64,000 bases of DNA from Limonium bicolor (GCA_023374045.1 CM041778.1:401262438-401326437); one strand, 5' to 3'. Positions 1 to 10,051 are shown, counted from the first letter of the stretch. Notes: generated from the letters alone by a model not told the origin. Translations and numbers: made by a program.

Positions 1-70
1 GCCAAAGACGGTACGGTATAAACAGGTTACGGTACGGTACCGCGGTAATGGGTTTTTTTGGGCACCCCTA
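1..70. mobile_element. Right end of an hAT-like element (partial)
   Basis: The left edge holds GGTACGG-type direct and inverted repeats and finishes at about position 70 with GGGCACCCCTA. Read in reverse this is TAGGGGTGCCC, the form of many plant hAT terminal repeats. It interrupts the copia LTR that resumes at about 71. The other end and the 8-bp target duplication lie outside the window, so the class is an inference from one terminus. Confidence 0.5.
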
Positions 71-107
71 CCTACTACTTCTAGAAGTTGGTGTTGATTG
101 TTTAACA
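71..107 (-). repeat. Remnant of copia 3' LTR
   Basis: These bases match the last part of the LTR at 3620-3836 almost exactly and end in TTTAACA, which is TGTTAAA on the minus strand. The rest of this LTR is cut off by the hAT-like terminus at 1-70. Confidence 0.8.
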
Positions 108-120
108 CTCCCTCTCAACA
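108..120 (-). other. Polypurine tract of the copia derivative
   Basis: On the minus strand this reads as a purine-rich run (GAGAGGGAG) immediately before TGTTAAAC, the LTR start. This is where a polypurine tract primes plus-strand synthesis in LTR elements. Confidence 0.65.
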
Positions 121-201
121 TCAACTTCCTACTAATCTAGTACACATGTAACTTTTATATGGAAAAACTACAAACCATATGTTTCACATTGTTGCTACTT
201 G

Positions 202-1172
202 CTATATGGGCAAGCTCCTCATTGTCTTTGTAGAGAGTGCATCAGCATCCTCAAGGGCAAGCTCCTCTTCATCTACACTTGAGAGGGCATAAACGTCCCA
301 TTCGTATTCATTCCTTGAAGTAGCAACATTGTTCTTTATCCTCTTCTTCTTTGACCAATAATCTTTCATCATATGACCTTTCTTGTCACAGTTGTAACAT
401 TTTCCTTCAAACTTTTGACTATTATCATAGTCTTTCCAATCTGCTCTAGCTTTTGTTTGATCGATCCACTTGCCTGGATGACTCCTCCCTTCGTGGCTAT
501 TCTGTCTGGATCTATCTTCAACTCTCTGCTTGGAATTCCACTTACCTTTCTTAGCATAGAGTGCCTCTTCCTCTGTCCTCAATGAGACTCCTCCCATTTT
601 CTTAGCCAATGCTTCTTGACTAGCTAGCAAGTTTTCGAATTCCACAAGTGATGGCTGCACTTGCTAACCTTGTATAGCAGCAATAAAGCTCCTAAATCCA
701 GGTTTCAAACCATGGATGATGATTCTTTTCAACCTGGTATCACCAATTCGAGCTTCCGGATCCAACTCAGAAATTTCTCGGCATAACAACTTCACTTTGT
801 GAAAGTACAGCGCAACCATCATATCATTTTGTGTAACTGACAACAGCTCACTCTCCAAGAATTAAAGCTTTGTGTCATTCTTTTTCGAGATTAACATGGC
901 AAGTGTGTCCCAAGCTTCTTTAGGAGTTTTTGTATCTCGAATATGTTCGAGAATTTCTTCTTCAATAGTCAGATTGAAGGTGAACATAGCTTTGCTTGCT
1001 TTAATCTTCCATTTTCACAGCACGTCTTCTCCCGTTGGCGGCTTTACTTTGCTGCCATTAACAACCTCCCACAAATCTTGTCCTTACATATATGACATTA
1101 TACAAGTATACCACGAATTGTAATTATTGTTGCTAAGTTTTTAACTCCACCACTCACTTGAAAATCAGCCAT
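202..1172 (-). pseudogene. Copia gag (UBN2-type) with CCHC knuckle, broken
   Basis: Capsid/nucleocapsid gene of the copia derivative, read leftwards from an ATG at 1172 (protein begins MADFQVSGG). Recognisable blocks are a region around 664-858 with FHKVKLLCREISELDPEARIG and a region at 202-660 with PSLVEFENLLASQEALAKK. A CX2CX4HX4-type zinc knuckle (CYNCDKKGHMMKDYW) lies near 369-410; the last Cys of the usual CCHC is replaced by Tyr. Several frameshifts and stops separate the blocks, so no intact gag can be made. Gag packages RNA in a virus-like particle in the family. Here the reading frame runs straight towards the 3' LTR because pol has been lost. Confidence 0.8.
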
Positions 1173-1179
1173 AATTTAA

Positions 1180-1972
1180 TTTATCATCTAATATTCCTCC
1201 ACCTTTTTTAAGTCTTTGTTAATCTCTCCAAAGATTAGCACCTTTCTCTTTTTTTTTCCTTCACGTGACTTTGGACCAAAAAGAGCTGGACCCCCTTTTG
1301 TTTTCTTTTATTTTTTTTGTTTTTTTTTTCACAACACCTCACCTATGCTCTCACAGTTGTATTTTCCTTTATTCTTTTTTTTTTGCTCACAACTCTTTTA
1401 CGTGTGTATATTTGGACCTTTTTTTTACTGACTTGATCTCTTTCTTTTTTTTATGCCACTTACCAAGAAATAAGTGGTTGACACAGTACTCTATTAGTAC
1501 TGACTCATGCAACCTTCATAGTATTTTTTTTTACTTTGATCAATCAGATCTCACGTGAACAAGACTACCACTCAACACACTCTACTGCTCCACCTTATGC
1601 TGACGGTGATTCTTTTTTTCTTTTTTTTTAACTGTCACTAGTAAATATCTCACTCTCCCTCTCTGATTTTACTTTTCATTTGGAATCTCTTCCTTCCTCA
1701 CCTTCACCCCAGCGTCTTTGCTGCTTCGATCTATTTCTCACCCAGACTCACACCTTCCTTCTCTTCTATTTCTATGGTGGCTCTCTTCTACTGTACTACC
1801 CAAAAGATGGAATACAATCACGATTTTGGGAGGTGCTTAGCGTGGACTGTTGTGTCTCAGAAGTTCCACTTGCAAGACAAACAATTTTGGATAGCTTTGA
1901 GGCTACGAGGATAGAGAATGGAATGAAATTCAAGCTTTTTGTGATGAACGGCATTGGCCTTTACTGGCTTTG
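1180..1972 (-). other. Copia leader, T-rich on the plus strand
   Basis: Untranslated leader between the primer site and gag. It is rich in T runs on the plus strand (A runs in the element's sense). No conserved coding sequence is visible; short open frames here look fortuitous. Confidence 0.5.
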
Positions 1973-2030
1973 AAGGTTATGGCTAGATTTTATTGCTCTA
2001 AAGGCTCACTGGTCTTTGATAGATTGTGCT
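1973..2030. repeat. 58-bp direct repeat, copy 1
   Basis: Identical to 3547-3604. It begins AAGGTTATGGCTAG and ends GATTGTGCT. The two copies bracket the LTR-plus-primer-site insertion. Confidence 0.95.
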
Positions 2031-2047
2031 CCCCGGCAACGGCGCCA
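2031..2047 (-). other. Primer binding site (tRNA-Asp type)
   Basis: Minus strand TGGCGCCGTTGCCGGGG, three bases from the LTR end. Including the next A, which is shared with the flanking repeat, it covers 18 nt, the usual length of a tRNA primer site. Confidence 0.8.
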
Positions 2048-3546
2048 ATTTGCTAACTGGAAATTTGTAGGAAAAGAATGTACAAAAGAATAAAGAAATA
2101 AACTAAACCTACAATTCTACTACGGGTAGCAAATAAAACCCAATCGGAGTATAGTGTAAATATATTACGACCGAGAGTATCGAACCCAAGGGACTTATAG
2201 AAAACTAGTCCTAATCCGGGCAAAAGCCTATTCTATAACAAGGGGAAAAAGTAAATGTGGTTCTAAACTAAATAACTAAATAAATAAACTAACTTTGATT
2301 TGGGAAGATATCAATGCAAAAGTAACGTATGACCATTAATCAAGGGTAGCAAGTCTCAAAGAGGATTTGTGTCTCGCAAAATGCATATGCCGGGTGACAT
2401 GCCGGACCTTGGATACCCGGCATAGTCAAGGCCTTGAATGTGCCGGACAACTTCCATCCGGCACGACATCCGGCATCGTACATTCCGTAAATACCACTTC
2501 TTGTTTCTTGGTTCAACAACAAGAACTCATTATCCATACCTGCATCATGCATAGCCAATACCGCGAATACAACCAGAATAATGGGGAATAAGAGATTAAT
2601 CCAAAACCTTAGCATTTGTTGCCCCTTTTCATGACAACAATATTAAAGATTACCGAGATCCTAATCTATCCTATTCTTGCCCTTGTAAGCCTCAAATAGG
2701 ACTTAGAGATAAGCGAATAAGTGGCTGACTTATTCCACTTTGCATGAAGACTAGAAACCTCCGTTAAGAAACTCGTAAATTCCATATATGATCATAAGAG
2801 TTTTACAAGGAAATTCATCCCTAACCAAAAACCTAACAAGGAATTCTATATCACCATCCACACAACTACGAGAAGAGAATACAAAGGGGGAGAAGGAGAT
2901 GTTAATAGTCTTAACCCGATAAGGTCTTCTTCTTCTCTTGCGTGGAATGGTTCTGCAGAATTTCCTTGGACACCAACAATGGAGTGGGCGGAAATATAGA
3001 AGTGAATGGCATGGATTTGGTATGTTGAAGTGTGTCAAATGATGTAGACTCTCGGCCTATTTATAGGGCTTTAATATGTCTCTTGTCGGGCGTCGCGTCG
3101 GATTATAAGTAGCCGGCACACGTGGTAAATGAATGTGCCCAATTGTTAACGGTCAAAACCTTCAATTCCACACGAAACAGTGTATATGCCGGGTAGGAGA
3201 TACCCGGCATAAGCCAAATCACCAACGGTCAATAACTGTCATCGTTTGGTCAACTGTGGCGACTCTTCACTTATGTCGGATGGGATCCACCTGGCATCGT
3301 ATCCGGAAAAGCCTCTTTTCTGATCTATGCTTGTGCCGTGCAGGATTAATCCGGCATGGAGTCCGGCATCACTTGAGCTTTTGGCTAGAAAATCATTCCT
3401 TGCACAGAAAAACTCACAAAACATAAGACTGTACAAGTAATATACTTTAAGACATAATATAACATAAATAACATATATTTAACCTTATTTAGATAAATAT
3501 AATACTAAATCTAGCATATAAAGTATGATAAGTCTGTGGCTTATCA
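2031..3546 (-). mobile_element. Solo LTR plus tRNA-Asp primer site inserted in copia leader
   Basis: On the minus strand the unit starts TGATAAGCC at 3546, runs as a roughly 1.5-kb LTR ending CCAGTTAGCA at 2051, then AAT, then TGGCGCCGTTGCCGGGG (2047 to 2031). The last block matches the complement of a plant tRNA-Asp 3' end, the primer used by many Athila/Tat-type Ty3/gypsy elements. Nothing of the element beyond the primer site is present. The LTR contains many CCGGCAT-type short repeats around 2385-2480 and 3190-3370. There is no normal 5-bp target duplication; instead identical 58-bp repeats flank the insertion. Assignment to gypsy is inferred from the primer site only. Confidence 0.75.
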
Positions 3547-3604
3547 AAGGTTATGGCTAGATTTTATTGCTCTAAAGGCTCACTGGTCTTTGATAGATTG
3601 TGCT
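3547..3604. repeat. 58-bp direct repeat, copy 2
   Basis: Identical to 1973-2030 and directly continuous with the copia primer site (GGCTTTGATACC). This copy is therefore in the original leader context on its right side. Confidence 0.95.
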
Positions 3605-3605
3605 G

Positions 3606-3618
3606 GCTTTGATACCAA
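3606..3618 (-). other. Primer binding site (initiator-Met type)
   Basis: Minus strand TGGTATCAAAGCC sits two bases from the LTR end (ACA) and resembles the complement of plant initiator-Met tRNA. It fixes the element as minus-strand with its 5' LTR on the right. Confidence 0.75.
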
Positions 3619-3619
3619 A

Positions 3620-3836
3620 TGTTGAACTTATTTGCCTAGGATAGAGAGGTGAGTTTGGATTGTTGAAGGGATGATTTTATTCATCTCTACTACACCCTAT
3701 TTATAGTAAACTAAGCATATAATATAATTACTCAACACACGTTTATCTTATGCATCTCATTTATTCAACTAAGGTAGGCTGGACGGTGCCTCCCTTCTAC
3801 CTACTACTTCTAGAAGTTGGTGTTGATTGTTTAACA
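3620..3836 (-). repeat. Copia 5' LTR
   Basis: 217-bp LTR. On the minus strand it starts TGTTAAACAATC and ends AAGTTCAACA. Its end matches the remnant at 71-107. Confidence 0.8.
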
Positions 3837-3839
3837 ACT

Positions 3840-5995
3840 TCTTCACCCCCAACCCAAAATGGCCGCAGACTCCTACATAATGTCTACAAATAGGGGCATA
3901 GTCTTATTTTTTTTCCTCTATTGCTAGTAGGTTTTCCCCGGCCTGGCCATATGAAAACTGAAAGGGGCAGTCCAACACATTCAAGTATATCCAACTCTAA
4001 TATGACTTATTAAAAAACAAAAATATGACTACTAACAACAGTCACTACATCTTCTACAAATCAGGAATAACAATACTTCTCACTTCTAATCGCTCCAGGA
4101 TTTGTCCAAAAAAACTCATTTAAAACCGGTTTTTTTAGCAGGTCACATATGCAAGCTTCCAAGCATCACTATTATCATCATTCGTGGCCTGCAACCCCGT
4201 TTTAAAACCCACAACTCCGAGCCTTAAGCGAAAATACCACCGTCAACATTCATTTCATATGAGCAATCTTTAGTCGGGTGAAAATTGACCACATCTGAAA
4301 CAGGTCATCGACATCCTCTCATATGTGACCCTCAAGACCGAGCCCATACCATCATAGAAAATAGTGACACATCTCAGGACTGGTGAGAATATCTAACTGG
4401 ACCTTAATTCTTTAAATCCTCCCCCTGATTGAGGCGTAAGGCGTAAAGCAGAAGCTCCCGCTGAAGGGGGACAAATCCCAGCTAAAGTGACAACACCAGA
4501 CAGTAACTTCGCTACTAGCTCTCCCAACCTCAATCAGGGGAACACCACAGAGGGATGGAACAACACTGGCAACCCTAAAAACTTGAGGATAGAGGCTCCC
4601 CCGACTATAAAGTCAGTAGGAAACATTGCATTGTCAGACGCACACCGGAGTGAGGAAAGTCAATTTTAAAGAAGGGTAAACAAACCCTCAATCACGTGGT
4701 GGATCTTTCGGTGCATGAGGAGCCGGAAGAAGATGCACCTTGGACCCTAAAGAGTCATGACACTCCGCCCCAGTATAGACGCATCTCCATTTTGTTAGCT
4801 TTTGGCTTATCCTAATTCATTGTGTATTCTTCATCTTAGTTCCTAGTCTTAGTTCTCTTTTGTCCTAGCCTTTGATTACTCCTCTCCACTTTCTTAGTCC
4901 TTTTGACGTCCTCTATAGCCTTTCTATCTTATGTTGTCCTAGGCGTTGTTTCTTTTGTTTGTCTCTCTATGATCTAGTTATTGTGCTTGATGTCTTGTAC
5001 AAAGTAACGTCTAGCTGGCTCTTTACCACTATGCAAACCCTTAAGAGGGATCCCTTGTGCTTAGTGACTGCCTTGGTTAGCTCTTTACCTAGCTTGCTCC
5101 ACGCTTGCTCTATTGTACTTCTCTTTTAATATAATACATATCACTATTTAAAAAACAACACTTATCACTTATATCCTAATAATATTACCTTGTGATTGAA
5201 TGAGATCTAAAAGTTCAAGGCAGGTTAACTCCAACTTGAGGAAAAAGGCTACAAAACCAATCAAGGCGCCAAAATGTGAACTAAACAAACATTGATGACA
5301 CTGTTGCACCTCAATACCCGTACCCTACAAATGTGACAAAACACAATATGAAGAAAATCGACATGAAAGATATAACTGTACTAAGGTAGAGCAAAAAATG
5401 ATATATGATGTATTTAGTTTATATATTGAGTAGCATACCAGAACCATCCATTGAGATGCCAGCTGCAATAGGTTTAAGCTCTTTGATCTCAGTTACAACT
5501 ACAACATCATCCCATGTCATGAAGGCTTTTGCCACTAACGCTGCATGATCCACATAACAACTCATCTCACCACCTATATGCAAATGCAAAAACTGACTTT
5601 AAGTGTTTATTATAAAAGTCTCGGCACCAAATTACTGATAAAAAAATAAATGCAAATACAACAACAACAACATAGACAGACTATAAATCTTCATACTTAT
5701 CAGTCACCGCGTTGTAACCATATCTACGGTCATCACTCGAGAGGACTTAAACAAAAGAAAAAAGTAGTACTCGTTTTTTATAATTAGGGGCACATGGCTG
5801 ATCAATCCACTAGCATCAATTAGACAACAAAAGTTATAGAGCTTAATGAATATTTCGGTTCTTACTGGCCTCCCCTTTTTCCTTGCACCTTACATGCTAA
5901 CCTATTCTGAAATGTAGAACTATCACTAACCAAAACATGTATACTTTCCTCTAAATGCTCTTTGGTTTATACGTGAAAAAGTACTACTAGTTATA
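3840..5995 (-). pseudogene. Partial copy of chaperonin-60 beta 3' end
   Basis: A diverged genomic copy of 18039-18930, covering the last three coding exons, their introns and downstream DNA. The last exon copy still ends in the Gly-Tyr-Gly-Tyr-stop codons. The exon 13 copy (about 5448-5576) has an early in-frame TGA after Val-Val-Arg from a small insertion. The exon 12 copy (about 5685-5747) reads as far as KYEDL and then has TAG, and its end is missing. Introns are kept, so this is a DNA-level duplication rather than a processed copy. A LINE-like insertion splits it (4089-5153), and about 200 bp of unrelated DNA sits near 5770-5975 before a 20-base match to intron 11 of the gene. It cannot encode a chaperonin. 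Confidence 0.9.
4089..5153 (+). mobile_element. LINE-like insertion with A-rich tail
   Basis: A 1.06-kb insertion into the chaperonin pseudogene. Both sides carry a 20-bp near-duplicate (4069-4088 and 5154-5173, three mismatches), and the right end is A-rich after a TTTAATATAATA stretch. Long target duplications and an A tail fit a non-LTR (L1-type) retrotransposon. Only a short open frame of about 60 codons (4487-4669) is seen and no endonuclease or reverse transcriptase, so the copy is truncated or internally deleted. The family assignment is an inference. Confidence 0.6.
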
Positions 5996-6064
5996 ATAGA
6001 TTGTAAAGAAATTCATACATGATTCACTTGAGAGAGAAATCAAGATTGAGTTTCTATTTCTTTG

Positions 6065-6842
6065 TTTGATACCATCAGTAAAGAAAGGAGAAAATCCAAT
6101 TGTAGGATTGACGGGGCTGATAGAGTCTGTCTAGGTTGTTAGACTCAGACAAATTCTCTCAAAAAATGAAAGCAGTCAGACGACATACATGGATACACAA
6201 TGTCAATTCATCATTAATATGTAAACAAAGAACTTACACTGTCTGCTAAGTAGAAGAGTTCTACTCAGTAGGGTCTTACTCACTCACCCTACAAAATTTC
6301 TAATTAGCTCTTTGATGAGTATAGAAAGCCTAGGAACACCTTATATTGAATCTAACTTTGAAGCTCATACTAAAAATACTAACAAAGGTGACAAGGTGCT
6401 TTTCTCAATCTCTCATACAAGGTTCTCTCAGTGTACTTGCAATATTCAGACAGAAAGCACATTGTACAACTGATAATTTCAGCTCTTTATATAGCACAGC
6501 CTCTGGAGCCGTTGAGGGGTTCGTTTCCGAAAATTCTGGGATCTGACTGTTTTCACCACAAAGTTTGAACCTGACTTGTCTTAAGGGTGTGGCTCCAAAC
6601 ATTAAGGCTCAAGGAGGTTAAACATTGTGAAACGAACGTTAGAGGCATTCAAACACGTTCTTTGGCCGTAGATTTTGAAAATTGTTATAACTGATAGTGC
6701 GCTCAACCATAAAGCATCGGACGGATTCTCATGGTTAGACAGACTCTTTCATTGGTTATATGGAATCTTTCACCATCTTCTATGTTTGTTGCAGCAGGGT
6801 TTGTCATTCTATTTGAGGGACTCCATGCACACAACTCCAACA
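6065..6842 (-). mobile_element. Copia-type LTR with primer site (solo/fragment)
   Basis: On the minus strand the segment starts TGTTGGAGTTGTGTGCATGG at 6842, a typical copia LTR opening. It runs to about 6075, followed by TGGTATCAAA (6074-6065), an initiator-Met type primer site. No gag or pol follows to the left, where the chaperonin pseudogene region lies. The LTR 3' end is not a clean CA, so that border is approximate. Confidence 0.55.
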
Positions 6843-6849
6843 AAAATAA

Positions 6850-7094
6850 TACTCCATCCTGTTCTTAATAGATGATTTTTTGGATCCTTTCACTATATTC
6901 AAAATATAAGATGTGATATCCTTTTTTGTCACCTACGTACCAATTCTACCCCTCATCTTTTATTTCACAACTCTACTTTTTAAATTATTTCAATTTTCAA
7001 GGCAAAATGTAAGGGCAAATTAGTCTAACTTTTTGCTCCTTAATTCTTGTGCCTAGAGCTAGAAAATCACGTATTGAGAACATGAGGGAGGATC
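6850..7094. mobile_element. MITE with CTCCATCC-type terminal repeats
   Basis: The left end CTCCATCCTGTTCTTAATA and the right end TATTGAGAACATGAGGGAG are imperfect inverted repeats about 19 bp long. The interior resembles a stretch inside the hAT element at 53456-54208 (near 53655-53820), so this is a repeated family. The target duplication is unclear. A Stowaway-type origin is likely from the CTCCxTCC ends. Confidence 0.55.
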
Positions 7095-7126
7095 AATAAA
7101 AATCTCAACAACCTGTCTAGCCTCTA

Positions 7127-7595
7127 TAAGGTGTCTAGGCGAGAGTTGTTAGCCGGATAACTACCGAGACACATGTAGCTTGATGCGTTGTGATCTTTTG
7201 TGTGATGTCCAGACGAGGGTATGTGATCATGATAGTTACCCAGATGTATGTACAATGCAGTGTCAAGATCTTCTTCTGGGAGCTTCCCGGACGAGGGTAC
7301 GTGGTCATGACAGTTACTCGGATGTATGTACAATGCATTATCGTGATTTTCTTCTGTATGTTGTCTGTGTGAGGGTACATGATCACTACGCTTAACCGGA
7401 CTTATGTATAATGCAGTGTCGTGATTTTATGTATGTCTTTCCGGGCGAGATGGATGTCCAGATGGCCACCCGAACGAGTATACCACTCTACCAATGGCAT
7501 CAGCTTTTGTACTAGCTCAACACCCCTCTCCCCCCCCCCCCCCCCACTCCATAATTCGTAGGTGGTCGGGATTACCTAGGATTTAAACATCAACA
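7127..7595 (-). repeat. Copia LTR with internal tandem repeats
   Basis: On the minus strand an LTR appears to start TGTTGATG at 7595, right after a purine tract (GGGAAATGGGGAG, 7596-7612) downstream of a copia RNase H remnant. Inside it (about 7127-7450) are about four degenerate copies of an 80-85-bp unit with shared GACGAGGGTA, ATGTATGTACAATGCA and GTGAT blocks. A poly-C run is present at about 7530-7546. The left border is approximate. Confidence 0.5.
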
Positions 7596-7637
7596 CTCCC
7601 CATTTCCCATCTTGGAAAAATGCACTCGCTATCGAGT

Positions 7638-8060
7638 TCATGAAATAACCTTCATCATCATCTCTGCTAGTTGAGAAGTGGTGTGGGTATAAACCACGTC
7701 GACGAGACCCTCCTCGATTTTGTCATAGACAAAATGACAATCAGTTTCAATATGCTTTGTGCGCTCAAGAAACACGGGATTAAGTGTTATATGGATAGCC
7801 GACTGATTGTCACACTTCATTGGTATGGGGGTAATGTTGTCTACTCCAAGATCATTGAGAAGAATGTTAAGCCAAGATATCTCTACTACTACTCGGTGAA
7901 AAGATCTTTACTAATCCTCTGCATTGGAGAGTGAAACAGTGCCTTGTTTCTTAATTTTCCAAGAGATCAGACTATTCCCAGGAAAATATAATACCCAGAC
8001 ACGAACTTTCTCGTATTCGGATAGGCTGCCCAATCAAAATCATAGTAAGTGGTCAAGTCT
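7638..8060 (-). pseudogene. Copia RNase H / pol C-terminal remnant
   Basis: The minus-strand reading shows the end of a copia pol. The typical RNase H block CDNQSAIHI is followed by NPVFLERTKHIE and CHFVYDKI (7638-7820). An upstream part about 7900-8060 carries NTRKFVSGYYIFLGNSLISWK in another frame. Stops and shifts make it non-functional. It is cut off at about 8060 by AT-rich tandem repeats and followed on the left by a polypurine tract and LTR. Confidence 0.8.
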
Positions 8061-8079
8061 AACTGAGGTGTTGATCCAT

Positions 8080-8600
8080 TGGTTTAAGAAAAGTGAATCT
8101 TACCACAAGCTTATGCGAGAACAATATGAACCTTTCATTTATTGAAAGTGAATATTTCAGTTAAGAAAAGTGAATCAAATGTTCAAAAAAATTGAATCTT
8201 ATATTTAAGAAAAATGAATCTTATGTTTAAGAAATATGAATCTTACCACAAACTTATGCGAGAACAATATGAATCTTTCGTTTGAGAAAAGTGAATCTTT
8301 GGTTTAAAAAAGTGAATCAAATGTTTAAGAAAAGTGAATCTTACCACAAACTTATGTGAGAACAATATGAGCCTTTCTTTGAAAATTAAATTTTCGTTTA
8401 AGAAAGGTGAATCAAATGTACATAAAACTTATATTTTAGAAAAGTGGAGATTTCACATTAAACAATGTGAATCCTTTGTTTTCCTCAAAGTGAATTTTTA
8501 TTTTAAGAAAATTAAGTCTAAACAAAAATTCATTTTGATAATGAATAAGGTTCATTTTATTATTAAAGTAAATTCATTTTGTTAGTGATAAGATTCACTT
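8080..8600. repeat. AT-rich tandem repeat array
   Basis: Many degenerate copies of a unit of about 22-25 bp close to GTTTAAGAAAAGTGAATCTT. A longer block beginning CTTACCACAA and containing GAACAATATGA recurs at about 8099, 8241 and 8339, which suggests higher-order repeats of roughly 98-142 bp. Reading frames across it are by-products of the repeat. Confidence 0.8.
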
Positions 8601-9138
8601 TAAAAATACTTAACCCATTCTAAAAATATAAAATTTTTAGTTTACCAAAATATATCCATAATGCATCTTGTTTTGAAGAGCACGAATTATGATGAACAAT
8701 GGTATAATTTTTTTTATTTTTACACTTATATTTTGTAAGTTTTAACATTTTGAAATTTAATATACTTTTTTTCTCACACATCTCTCTTCAGATTCTTACT
8801 ACACCCGATTACTTTATACAAAATTATATTTTTCTGAAGAAAAAAATAGAAGAGAGTGAGAGAGACAATTACTATTATACATGTGACATGGAGCCACCTA
8901 ACACCATGGATAGGGATGTCAATGGATCGGGTTTGGGTCGGGTAACACCCGCATCCATCATGCGGTTAATAAACTCCACTCGAACCCGATCCATCAACCG
9001 AATGTGATTCGGGTGGACCAGGTGTAAACGGGTGAAACTCTTAATTGTAAAATCTTTATTGTTATTTCTAAACTTTTAACTTGTCTTAATGGGATAGACT
9101 AATCTGAAGTTAAAAAAACTTAGCCTGGTCTTTAACAT

Positions 9139-9141
<3 letters not shown>

Positions 9142-9173
<32 letters not shown>
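9142..9173. repeat. (TA)n microsatellite
   Basis: An uninterrupted run of TA dinucleotides within the hAT-like element. Confidence 0.95.
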
Positions 9174-9177
<4 letters not shown>

Positions 9178-9371
9178 AACCCAAATCATACTTGATGAAA
9201 TTTGATATGAGAGGCTAGAAGGTTGTAAACTACATCCTGATCGTTAAATATGTACTTAGATATCAATTATACTTGTAAAAAAAATAATGTGGGAGTGTAG
9301 TTTTTCTTCGCCCAGCTACAGGTTTTTCAGCTGTGGTACGTTAAAAATTTTAGCATTATTCTTACTTTATA

Positions 9372-9429
9372 TACATGTTGAAATCTCACTGTGAGAGTTT
9401 ATATACATGCTGAAATCTCACTGTGAGAC
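9372..9429. repeat. Short tandem duplication
   Basis: Two adjacent copies, differing at a few positions, of a unit of about 38 bp containing TGAAATCTCACTGTGAGA. Confidence 0.8.
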
Positions 9430-9851
9430 TGAAGTTGGCCAAGCAGCTATACTTGTTGATATAGTTGCTTGCCTTCAAAGAGTTTCTAGCCTCCCACATC
9501 AGTTTTGATCAATATAATGCAGACAAGCTTGTTAGTATTTCCCAAACCAACATTCACTCAATAAAGTGATGCTTGAAGGGATTTGCTAAATGTTTATACT
9601 CCAATTTGTGCCTTATAGCTTGGAGTCGAATGGTGTAGAGCCTAGCTTCCCATCGTTCATTTATAAGTGCAGTAGCTAGATACTTGCTTCACATTCTTGA
9701 TGCGGGAGTTTGGGAGTTGGCTTGAAAGACACATGACTCCCGCATCAATTTCTAGCTAAAAATGTGAATGTTTTAGATACTATATCAACACTTTACAACA
9801 TGCAGTTTAATCAGGTTTTCACTTGTTTTTCACCCGTTTACACGGATCTAG

Positions 9852-9979
9852 TGTATAGGATATAAGGTCGATCATGAGAATGAAATAATATTGTTTATAT
9901 TGATGTGTCTATTACAGTAGAATGAGTTTGTATAGAGTAAAGGGCTACAATTAAAATGGGCTATTATGCAACTTGGACA
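9852..9979 (-). repeat. Copia 3' LTR
   Basis: Matches the right LTR across about 125 bp. On the minus strand it starts TGTCCAAGTT and ends CCTATACA. The exact start is uncertain because the polypurine tract is not directly adjacent. Confidence 0.65.
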
Positions 9980-10051
9980 GACTATGGGCCACTGAGGCCC
10001 ACTAACATTACGATTGGGCTTTACTTTCCCGTGAGACTAGCGTGCCAGCGG

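Larger units (their letters stand above)
71..3836 (-). mobile_element. Copia-type retrotransposon, pol-deleted derivative
   Basis: A minus-strand Ty1/copia element. The right (5') LTR is 3620-3836 and a remnant of the left (3') LTR is 71-107; both share CTACTACTTCTAGAAGTTGG. Next to the right LTR is a primer site reading TGGTATCAAAGCC on the minus strand, close to the initiator-Met tRNA complement common in copia elements. Next to the left LTR is a purine run (minus strand GAGAGGGAG). Between them lie a long leader, one unrelated insertion (2031-3546) and a damaged gag. Protease, integrase, reverse transcriptase and RNase H are absent, so the copy cannot move by itself. Confidence 0.85.

Noticed and set aside
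1216..1973. Plus-strand frames of 71-97 codons rich in Phe/Ser
   Set aside because: T-rich complement of the copia leader; no conserved features.
4872..5129. 85-codon Leu/Ser-rich frame
   Set aside because: Lies in the T-rich 3' part of the LINE-like insertion; no family recognised.
7124..7395. Several short frames with repeated MYIHPSNCHDH-like text
   Set aside because: The repetition comes from the 80-85-bp tandem DNA repeat in an LTR, present on both strands.
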